Part shown: piece by piece, positions 60,201 to 64,000 of the stretch
How positions within the stretch are numbered: the stretch's first letter is position 1
Layout of the letters: each line of letters starts with the position of its first letter
Source of the DNA: Saccoglossus kowalevskii
Lineage: Eukaryota; Hemichordata; Enteropneusta; Harrimaniidae
Reading direction: 5' to 3'
Assembly (NCBI RefSeq): GCF_000003605.2
Contig: NW_003155356.1
Coordinates: 1-64,000 of the forward strand
Length of the DNA stretch: 64,000 nucleotides
Made by a program: the position numbers and the translations under genes
Notes under the pieces: generated by a model
The model's database searches: none
Seen by the model: only the letters and a program-made list of their open reading frames with translations
What the model was told of the DNA's origin: nothing

Positions 60201-63200
60201 TTAATTAAACCCTTTATGTAAAAGATGGTGCTTCACTAATTCATGATCTAAATTCCCATTTGATAACTTGAAGCTCAGTCCATGTGGTATTGTATGAAAT
60301 GAAACAGATTGAAATGAAAGTATGGCGTCTCATGCAAAAAGTTGTGTTCAAAATTCAGGAATATTATCACTCATTCAAATTCAAATTAAGACAATTGTGT
60401 CGCCCCAGTGAGTTATAAAACAATAAAAACAGGTTCCAATGATGGATATGTTGTTTTGATTTACGAAACTACGTGCGTTTCTTACAATTATCCAACTAAA
60501 ACAGCTACAGAATGGCCGTGCACAAACAAACATATATTTGACAGTCTTTCTGCCTTCAACATTCTTAAATGAACAGCCACTTTTGGGGAGTCCATTTGAC
60601 TTGACCACTGATTCTTATCAATAAGCAAAGGATCACACTCAAGTCTGAGAGGCTAGATTAGTGGATTGCGGATAAGCATCTCAACTTTCAACGAAAAGGC
60701 TGCGAAAAAAGTGAATTGGTCAACAGCAAACGAATATTTTTGAGGGCGACGGGCATGGATTGGCTAATTGCAGGTGTGGCAAAAATGAAAAGTGAATGAC
60801 CATGTTGCTCCCGAGGTTACTGGTTCCCAGCCACATATATTCATGATTCAGTGTGAAACTGTTACCTGTGCAAATGACAGTAGAAGCAGGATTTTCGGTA
60901 AATAACAGACATGCCACGTTGTTGCGTGTGTCGCTATCAGTATCTGTGACTTGAAGCTCAATACATAATCTGGTGTAAACCGTGCATTGCTCTGCGTCCA
61001 ATGTCAGTGACAGTACAGCGTCTGTGATGCTGGCCGCATTAGCAGCAGCAGTGCTCGTTCCAGTGGCGTCAACCACAGATGACTGTGAAGAGGTATCGTC
61101 GTTTGCAAAGAACGCCTTAACGCCTGACACTTCAGCACCACCATTTACTGAGTCTAAGTCTATGTCTATAGTCACATCCGTTGAAGTTCCAATGGTGTAT
61201 ACTAAATCCGATGATGGACTTGTGATGGAGAAGGAATTAACAGCCACATCTGCAAGAATTCAATATAACTTGAATTAATAAAATTATGTGGGTTGTATAA
61301 TGTCGTTAATTAATTAAACCCTTTATGTAAAAGATGGTGCTTCACGAATTCATGATCTAAATTCCCATTTGATAACTTGAAGCTCAGTCCATGTGGTACT
61401 GTATGAAATGAAACAGATTGAAATGAAAGTATGGCGTCTCATGCAAAAAGCTGTGTTCAAAATTCAGGAATATTATCACTCATTCAAATTCAAATTAAGA
61501 CAATTGTGTCGCCCCAGTGAGTTATAAAACAATAAAAACAGGTTCCAATGATGGATATGTTGTTTTGATTTACGAAACTACGTGCGTTTCTTACAATTAT
61601 CCAACTAAAACAGCTACAGAATGGCCGTGCACAAACAAACATATATTTGACAGTCTTTCTGCCTTCAACATTCTTAAATGAACAGCCACTTTTGGGGAGT
61701 CCATTTGACTTGACCACTGATTCTTATCAATAAGCAAAGGATCACACTCGAGTCTGAGAGGCTAGATTATTGGATTGCGGATAAGCACCTCAACTTTCAA
61801 CTAAAAGGCTGCGAAAAAAGTGAATTGGTCAACAGCAAACGAATATTTTTGAGGGCGACGGGCATGGATTGGCTAATTGCACGTGTGGCATAAAATGAAA
61901 AAGTGAATGACCATGTTGCTCCCGGAGTTACTGGTTCCCAGCCACATATATTCATGATTCAGTGTGAAACTGTTACCTGTGCAAATGACAGTAGAAGCAG
62001 GATTTTCGGTAAACAACAGACATGCCACGTTGTTGCGTGTGTCGCTATCAGTATCTGTGGCTTGAAGCTCAATACATAATCTGGTGTAAACCGTGCATTC
62101 CTCTGCGTCCAATGTCAGTGACAGTACAGCGCCCGTGATGGTGGCCGCATTAGCAGCAGCAGTGCTCGTTCCAGTGGCGTCAACCACAGATGACTGTGAA
62201 GAGGAATCGTCGTTTGCAAAGAACGCCTTAACGCCTGACACTTCAGCACCACCATTTATTGAGTCTAAGTCTATGTCTATAGTCACATCCGTTGGAGTTC
62301 CAATGGTGTATACTAAATCCGACGATGGACTTGTGATGGAGAAGGAATTAACAGCCACATCTGCAAGAATTCAATATAACTTGAATTAAAAAAAAAGGGT
62401 TGTATAATGTCGTTAATTAATTAAACCCTTTATGTCAATGATGGTGCTTCACTAATTCATGATCTAAATTCCCATTTGATAACTTGAAGCTCAGTCGATG
62501 TGGTACTGTATGAAATGAAACAGATTGAAATGAAAGTATGGCGTCTCATGCAAAAAGTTGTGTTCAAAATTCAGGAATATTATCACTCATTCAAATTCAA
62601 ATTAAGACAATTGTGTCGCTCCAGTGAGTTATAAAAAAAATAAAAACAGGTTCCAATGATGGATATGTTTTTTGATTTACGAAACCATGTGCGTTTCTTA
62701 CAATTATCCAACTAAAACAGCTACAGAATGGCCGTGCACAAACAAACATATATTTGACAGTCTTTCTGCCTTCAACATTCTTAAATGAACAGCCACTTTT
62801 GGGGAGTCCATTTGACTTGACCACTGATTCTTACCAATAAGCAAAGGATCACACTCGAGTCTGAGAGGCTAGATTATTGGATTGCGGATAAGCACCTTAA
62901 CTTTCAACTAAAAGGCTGCGAAAAAAGTGAATTGGTCAACAGCAAACGAATATTTTTGAGGGCGACGGGCATAATTTGGCTAATTGCAGGTGTGGCAAAA
63001 ATGAAAAGTGAATGACAATGTTGCTCCCGGAGTTACTGGTTCCCAGCCACATATATTCATGATTCAGTGTGAAACTGTTACCTGTGCAAATGACAGTAGA
63101 AGCAGGATTTTCGGTAAATAACAGACATGCCACGTTGTTGCGTGTGTCGCTATCAGTATCTGTGGCTTGAAGCTCAATACATAATCTGGTGTAAACCGTG

Positions 63201-64000
63201 CATTGCTCTGCGTCCAATGTCAGTGACAGTACTGCGTTTGTGATGCTGGCCGCATTAGCAGCAGCAGTGCTCATTCCAGTGGCGTCAACCAGAGATGATT
63301 GTGAAGAGGAATCGTCGTTTGCAAAGAACGCCTTAACGCCTGACACTTCAGCACCACCATTTATTGAGTCTAAGACTATGTCTATAGTCACATCCGTTGG
63401 AGTTCCAATGGTGTATACTAAATCCGATGATGGACTTGTGATGGAGAAAGAATTAACAGCCACATCTGCAAGAATTCAATATAACTTGAATTAATAAAAT
63501 TATGTGGGTGGTATAATGTCGTTAATTAATTAAACCCTTTATGTAAAAGATGGTGCTTCACTAAATTCATGATCTAAATTCCCATTTGATAACTTGAAGC
63601 TCAGTCCATGTGGTATTGTATGAAATGAAACAGATTGAAATGAAAGTATGGCGTCTCATGCAAAAAGTTGTGTTCAAAATTCAGGAATATTATCACTCAT
63701 TCAAATTCAAATTAAGACAATTGTGTCGCCCCAGTGAGTTATAAAACAATAAAAACAGGTTCCAATGATGGATATGTTGTTTTGATTTACGAAACTACGT
63801 GCGTTTCTTACAATTATCCAACTAAAACAGCTACAGAATGGCCGTGCACAAACAAACATATATTTGACAGTCTTTCTGCCTTCAACATTCTTAAATGAAC
63901 AGCCACTTTTGGGGAGTCCATTTGACTTGACCACTGATTCTTATCAAAAAGCAAAGGATCACACTCGAGTCTGAGAGGCTAGATTATTGGATTGCGGATA
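1..64000 (-). CDS. Interior of a giant multi-exon gene: tandem 128-residue extracellular-type modules
   Basis: The gene is inferred by joining the 58 minus-strand exon copies listed below; transcription runs from high to low coordinates. Every exon lies between an acceptor ending in TGCAG and a donor GTAACA. Each starts with two bases (AT) and ends with one base (G) of a split codon, so consecutive exons join in frame through GAT (Asp). Consensus module, numbered from that Asp: strand-like segments at residues 2-10, 15-33, 41-49, 75-85 and 90-118; an Ala/Ser/Thr-rich stretch at 61-76; Cys at 89, 96, 114 and 127; Asn-Asn at 110-111. The net charge is about -15 per module. The lack of an ATG, the symmetric phase and the cysteines suggest a secreted or cell-surface repeat protein. 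No signal peptide, membrane segment, start or stop lies in the window. The family is not recognised; a CARDB-like or other Ig-like fold is a guess. The alternative is a satellite whose open frame is fortuitous. Confidence 0.68.
255..980 (-). other. Representative intron (one of 57 between exon copies, about 719-731 nt each)
   Basis: On the minus strand it starts GTAACAGTTTCACACTG and ends GAATTCTTGCAG. A pyrimidine-poor tail contains TTAAT about 30 nt before the acceptor, which could serve as a branch point. It holds a 12-nt palindrome (TTAATTAATTAA, 312-323). A 75-codon minus-strand open stretch at 496-723 lacks an ATG and is broken or shifted in several other units by changes in T and A runs, so I treat it as non-coding. 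All other gaps between listed exons have the same content, and nothing else was seen in any of them. Confidence 0.7.
312..323. repeat. 12-nt perfect palindrome TTAATTAATTAA, once per unit
   Basis: It lies in the intron about 58 nt from the exon acceptor edge and recurs in nearly every unit. In the unit at about 4,751 it reads TTAACTAATTAA, so it is not strictly kept. No function is inferred. Confidence 0.6.
981..1364 (-). CDS. Module exon, unit 1
   Basis: Intact, 128 codons. Differs from the array consensus at Ile35, Ser53 and Asn74; Asn74-Ile-Thr forms an N-glycosylation sequon. The GGA codon at Gly37 (CCTCC on the plus strand) is shared only with units 0 and 27. Confidence 0.7.
2092..2475 (-). 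CDS. Module exon, unit 2
   Basis: Intact. The only protein change is Ile9 to Val. The flank at 1,951-2,030 has the GGAAACG / TTTTTTGAG / GTGTCAAAAA variant set that marks one intron subfamily (type B). Confidence 0.7.
3201..3584 (-). CDS. Module exon, unit 3 (divergent)
   Basis: Intact but one of the more altered copies: Thr3, Arg21, Ile27, Asn51, Ser53 and Thr74. Its acceptor reads ATGCAG instead of TTGCAG, the only acceptor change noticed; the AG is kept. Confidence 0.68.
4310..4693 (-). CDS. Module exon, unit 4
   Basis: Intact with the consensus protein. The Leu80 codon is TTG rather than CTG (GTCAATGAC on the plus strand), a silent marker shared with units 20, 24, 37, 40, 42 and 54. Confidence 0.7.
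5420..5803 (-). CDS. Module exon, unit 5
   Basis: Intact with the consensus protein. It has a silent Ser14 codon change (TCA for TCG), shared with unit 21. The flanking intron has CCCGAATTTACTGG, also seen next to units 33, 37, 47 and 49. Confidence 0.7.
6531..6914 (-). CDS. Module exon, unit 6
   Basis: Intact; Asn66 and Ile91. Its acceptor-side intron has GGGTTGCATAATG, a rare variant shared only with unit 43, 37 units away. Confidence 0.7.
7640..8023 (-). CDS. Module exon, unit 7
   Basis: Intact; Asn66 and Ile91, as in units 6 and 9. The donor-side intron carries ATGATCACACACGAG, shared with unit 8. Confidence 0.7.
8749..9132 (-). CDS. Module exon, unit 8
   Basis: Intact; Gln56 to Pro, a change unique in the window. 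Confidence 0.7.
9857..10240 (-). CDS. Module exon, unit 9
   Basis: Intact; Asn66 and Ile91, the same pair as units 6 and 7. Confidence 0.7.
10966..11349 (-). CDS. Module exon, unit 10
   Basis: Intact; Lys5, Ser53, Thr73, Lys87 and Asp122. Thr73 plus Lys87 recur in unit 16. It lies in the more divergent stretch of the array. Confidence 0.7.
12077..12460 (-). CDS. Module exon, unit 11
   Basis: Intact; Asn25, Ser53, Ala76, Val85 and Asn104. Two changes create N-glycosylation sequons (Asn25-Val-Thr and Asn104-Asp-Ser). Confidence 0.7.
13188..13571 (-). CDS. Module exon, unit 12
   Basis: Intact; Pro23, Ser53, Lys88, Asn104 and His109. Asn104-Asp-Ser is a sequon shared with neighbouring unit 11. 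Confidence 0.7.
14296..14679 (-). CDS. Module exon, unit 13
   Basis: Intact; Val31, Ser53 and Gly68. Nearly identical to unit 18 over exon and donor-side intron, including CGACTCTGAG, GGATAAACACC and silent exon changes. Confidence 0.7.
15405..15788 (-). CDS. Module exon, unit 14
   Basis: Intact; Thr11, Val31 and Ser53. Confidence 0.7.
16512..16895 (-). CDS. Module exon, unit 15
   Basis: Intact; Ser53, Asn74 and Ala76. Ala76 removes the sequon that Asn74 makes in units 0, 1, 27 and 46. Confidence 0.7.
17619..18002 (-). CDS. Module exon, unit 16
   Basis: Intact; Ile35, Ser53, Thr73 and Lys87. The acceptor half matches the unit 0/1/27 type in Ile35 and ATAGAGAAGG, while the donor half matches unit 10, so it looks like a mosaic of two types. 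Confidence 0.7.
18728..19111 (-). CDS. Module exon, unit 17
   Basis: Intact; Val31, Ser53, Gly68 and Gln87. Shares GCTGTGCGTCC and the intron variant CCAGTCAGTTAT with unit 19. Confidence 0.7.
19837..20220 (-). CDS. Module exon, unit 18
   Basis: Intact; Val31, Ser53 and Gly68. Near copy of unit 13, five units away. Confidence 0.7.
20945..21329 (-). CDS. Module exon, unit 19 (+1 frameshift)
   Basis: 385 nt. An extra A at about 21,310-21,312 shifts the frame at residues 6-8; the rest of the copy reads as Val31, Ser53, Gly68 and Gln87, like unit 17. It could be a real lesion or an A-run consensus error. Confidence 0.6.
22056..22439 (-). CDS. Module exon, unit 20
   Basis: Intact with the consensus protein. 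The silent changes GAGTCCAAG and TTG at Leu80, plus CTAATGCATG in the adjoining intron, are shared with unit 40 exactly 20 units away. Confidence 0.7.
23165..23548 (-). CDS. Module exon, unit 21
   Basis: Intact; Glu119 to Asp only. Confidence 0.7.
24276..24659 (-). CDS. Module exon, unit 22
   Basis: Intact with the consensus protein. Val59 codon is GTA (AACTACAG on the plus strand), one of the two common silent alleles. Confidence 0.7.
25381..25764 (-). CDS. Module exon, unit 23
   Basis: Intact with the consensus protein. The adjoining intron at 25,088-25,212 has a cluster of single-base losses, which looks like poor local consensus. Confidence 0.7.
26490..26873 (-). CDS. Module exon, unit 24
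   Basis: Intact with the consensus protein. Acceptor-side intron GAATTCAAAATAAC is shared with units 23 and 47. Confidence 0.7.
27600..27983 (-). CDS. Module exon, unit 25
   Basis: Intact; Val125 to Ala, shared with units 26 and 36. Confidence 0.7.
28710..29093 (-). CDS. Module exon, unit 26
   Basis: Intact; Arg11 and Ala125. Otherwise nearly identical to unit 25, indicating a recent adjacent duplication. Confidence 0.7.
29819..30202 (-). CDS. Module exon, unit 27
   Basis: Intact; Ile35, Ser53 and Asn74 with an Asn-Ile-Thr sequon. The protein is identical to unit 1, 26 units away, and the flank to about 30,240 matches too. Confidence 0.7.
30930..31313 (-). CDS. Module exon, unit 28
   Basis: Intact with the consensus protein. 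It keeps the ATAGAGAAGG silent variant of unit 27 at its acceptor end but is otherwise of the common type. Confidence 0.7.
32040..32423 (-). CDS. Module exon, unit 29
   Basis: Intact; Asn120 to His (GGATGTTCGG on the plus strand), shared with units 46 and 50. Confidence 0.7.
33150..33533 (-). CDS. Module exon, unit 30
   Basis: Intact; Thr102 to Ala only. Donor-side intron variants TGTGGATAAG and GAGGACGACGG recur next to unit 52. Confidence 0.7.
34259..34642 (-). CDS. Module exon, unit 31
   Basis: Intact with the consensus protein. The flank AAAAATTGACTTGG is shared with units 27, 50 and 51. Confidence 0.7.
35368..35751 (-). CDS. Module exon, unit 32
   Basis: Intact with the consensus protein and the GTA allele at Val59. 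Confidence 0.7.
36477..36860 (-). CDS. Module exon, unit 33
   Basis: Intact with the consensus protein. The adjoining intron belongs to the subfamily with GAAACCACGTG and TTGGCCACTG (type A). Confidence 0.7.
37586..37966 (-). CDS. Module exon, unit 34 (several indels)
   Basis: 381 nt. One base is gained (T run at 37,707-37,709) and four are lost (near 37,760, 37,790, 37,820 and 37,832). The net change is -3, but the frame is wrong through most of the copy. Five indels within about 125 nt, in a unit otherwise matching its neighbours, suggests local sequencing or assembly error more than decay. Confidence 0.5.
38692..39075 (-). CDS. Module exon, unit 35
   Basis: Intact; Val125 to Ile. The intron beyond the donor has TTTCTCTCGG and GGTTTCCAGCC, shared with unit 44. 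Confidence 0.7.
39802..40183 (-). CDS. Module exon, unit 36 (several indels)
   Basis: 382 nt. One base is lost near 39,974, one T gained near 39,993, and two lost near 40,051-40,058. Ala125 as in units 25-26. The same CGCATAGC loss occurs in unit 34 two units away, so that indel may be a real shared allele or a systematic error. Confidence 0.5.
40909..41293 (-). CDS. Module exon, unit 37 (+1 frameshift)
   Basis: 385 nt. An extra G at 41,075-41,077 (CTGGGCCG) shifts the frame at residues 72-74, ahead of all four cysteines. Otherwise consensus. Confidence 0.55.
42019..42402 (-). CDS. Module exon, unit 38
   Basis: Intact; Thr83 to Lys only. Confidence 0.7.
43128..43511 (-). CDS. Module exon, unit 39
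   Basis: Intact; Ser66 to Ile. Donor-side intron variants TAGTGGATTGCGG and AAGCATCTC recur beside unit 55, 16 units away. Confidence 0.7.
44237..44620 (-). CDS. Module exon, unit 40
   Basis: Intact; Ser66 to Arg. Carries the GAGTCCAAG and Leu80 TTG alleles of unit 20. Confidence 0.7.
45346..45729 (-). CDS. Module exon, unit 41
   Basis: Intact; Ser19 and Met65. Confidence 0.7.
46455..46838 (-). CDS. Module exon, unit 42
   Basis: Intact; Ser58 to Phe only; Leu80 TTG allele. Confidence 0.7.
47565..47948 (-). CDS. Module exon, unit 43
   Basis: Intact; Asn66 only. It shares the rare GGGTTGCATAATG flank with unit 6. Confidence 0.7.
48674..49057 (-). CDS. Module exon, unit 44
   Basis: Intact; Ile60, Gly62, Thr74 and Gly77. 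Thr74 plus Gly77 recur in unit 56, and the flank beyond its donor matches unit 35. Confidence 0.7.
49783..50166 (-). CDS. Module exon, unit 45
   Basis: Intact with the consensus protein. The intron on its acceptor side has CACGAATTC and AAAAGCTGTG, shared with unit 55. Confidence 0.7.
50893..51275 (-). CDS. Module exon, unit 46 (-1 frameshift, mosaic)
   Basis: 383 nt. One T is lost near 50,978 (GACTGAAG for GACTTGAAG), shifting the frame at about residue 100 and so losing Cys114 and Cys127 in frame. The acceptor half carries Asn27, Ser53, Asn74, Tyr77, Lys87 and Lys94; the donor end carries His120 of the unit 29/50 type. The indel sits between these halves. Confidence 0.55.
52001..52384 (-). 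CDS. Module exon, unit 47
   Basis: Intact with the consensus protein. The donor-side intron has CATTATTAAATG and TTTGAGTTGACC, shared with unit 49. Confidence 0.7.
53111..53494 (-). CDS. Module exon, unit 48
   Basis: Intact with the consensus protein; the donor side is of type B, between the two related units 47 and 49. Confidence 0.7.
54221..54604 (-). CDS. Module exon, unit 49
   Basis: Intact with the consensus protein. Matches unit 47 in its donor-side intron, with one extra G (GAGGGGCGACGG). Confidence 0.7.
55330..55713 (-). CDS. Module exon, unit 50
   Basis: Intact; Asn120 to His. Confidence 0.7.
56431..56814 (-). CDS. Module exon, unit 51
   Basis: Intact with the consensus protein. 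Its donor-side intron has a run of single-base losses at 55,921-56,030, which explains the short 1,101-bp spacing to unit 50. Confidence 0.7.
57540..57923 (-). CDS. Module exon, unit 52
   Basis: Intact; Val31, Ser53 and Asn77. An island of the divergent type inside the homogeneous region; Asn77 and Val31 recur in unit 57. Confidence 0.7.
58649..59031 (-). CDS. Module exon, unit 53 (-1 frameshift)
   Basis: 383 nt. One C is lost near 58,906 (AACGCTGAC for AACGCCTGAC), shifting the frame at about residues 42-44. Otherwise close to consensus. Confidence 0.55.
59757..60140 (-). CDS. Module exon, unit 54
   Basis: Intact with the consensus protein; Leu80 TTG allele. Confidence 0.7.
60866..61249 (-). 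CDS. Module exon, unit 55
   Basis: Intact with the consensus protein. Left flank matches unit 39, right flank matches unit 45. Confidence 0.7.
61977..62360 (-). CDS. Module exon, unit 56 (divergent)
   Basis: Intact; Pro23, Ile35, Ser53, Thr74, Gly77, Glu88 and Ala101. The acceptor-side intron has an altered A run at 62,389-62,396 that removes the usual TTATGTGG, so its branch-point region differs from the other copies. Confidence 0.68.
63082..63465 (-). CDS. Module exon, unit 57 (first in transcription order)
   Basis: Intact and the most altered uninterrupted copy: Pro23, Val31, Ile35, Ser53, Leu59, Met65, Asn77 and Ala101. Pro23 and Ala101 are shared with unit 56. All four cysteines are kept. 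Confidence 0.7.
63466..64000 (-). other. Partial intron at the right edge
   Basis: Same intron sequence as elsewhere, cut by the window; it would end at the acceptor of unit 57. It continues the array without change of character, so another exon copy is expected about 190 bases beyond the edge. Nothing else seen. Confidence 0.7.

Larger units (their letters stand above)
1..64000. repeat. Tandem array, unit about 1,110 bp, 57 full units plus partial ends
   Basis: The same unit recurs head to tail with a spacing of 1,101 to 1,111 bp between successive exon acceptors; most spacings are 1,109-1,111 bp. No spacer, inversion or foreign insertion interrupts it. Copies differ by scattered substitutions and short indels, mostly in A or T runs. 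Rare variants shared by distant units show that whole blocks have been exchanged or duplicated. Both window edges cut the array: the left inside an exon, the right inside an intron. Confidence 0.98.

Noticed and set aside
1-64000. CRISPR array or bacterial operon
   Set aside because: The repeat is over 1 kb with no short repeats and variable spacers, and there are no ribosome-binding sites or ATG-started ORFs. Splice-like borders and symmetric phase point to an animal genome.
1-64000. Transposon or retroelement array
   Set aside because: No transposase, reverse transcriptase, terminal inverted repeats or target-site duplications were seen; the units abut directly head to tail.
1-64000. Whole array as a pure assembly artefact from one repeated read
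   Set aside because: Units carry distinct, ordered sets of variants, so they are not copies of one consensus. The exact copy number may still be wrong.

Overview
The window is one continuous tandem array. A unit of about 1,110 bp repeats head to tail from base 1 to base 64,000, giving 57 complete units plus partial units at both ends. No single-copy DNA is visible, so the array continues past both edges and neither gene end is in view.

Each unit holds one 384-nt minus-strand open block of 128 codons, followed by about 725 nt of non-coding DNA. The block begins right after an acceptor-like TTGCAG and ends at a donor-like CAG|GTAACA. It has no ATG where its reading frame opens. It starts with the last two bases of a codon and ends with the first base of one, so it is a symmetric phase 1-1 exon. 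Joined copies read through in frame, with the junction codon GAT (Asp). The simplest reading is the interior of one minus-strand gene of an intron-bearing animal, encoding a giant protein of at least 57 near-identical 128-residue modules (about 7,300 residues inside this window). Phase 1-1 modules with conserved cysteines are typical of animal extracellular proteins. I cannot name the species; an invertebrate is the most likely source, and this is inference.

The module is acidic (14 Asp, 4 Glu, 1 Lys and 2 Arg in the consensus, net about -15). It has four cysteines (residues 89, 96, 114, 127), alternating hydrophobic strands, an Ala/Ser/Thr-rich stretch (residues 61-76) and a D-x-D-x-D-x-x-N-N segment just before the third cysteine. 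It looks like an Ig-like beta-sandwich domain. The last strand is reminiscent of CARDB-type adhesion domains, but I cannot assign a family.

Layout by coordinate: units 0-8 (1-9.1 kb) are mixed types; units 9-19 (9.1-21.3 kb) are the more divergent part; units 20-55 (21.4-61.2 kb) are highly homogeneous, with blocks duplicated 9-26 units apart; units 56-57 (61.3-63.5 kb) are divergent again. Introns are nearly as similar as exons, which points to unequal exchange or segmental duplication of whole units. Of 57 complete exon copies, 51 are uninterrupted and six carry small indels. Several indels are clustered and may be assembly errors. No RNA gene, transposase, promoter, terminator or CRISPR array was seen.
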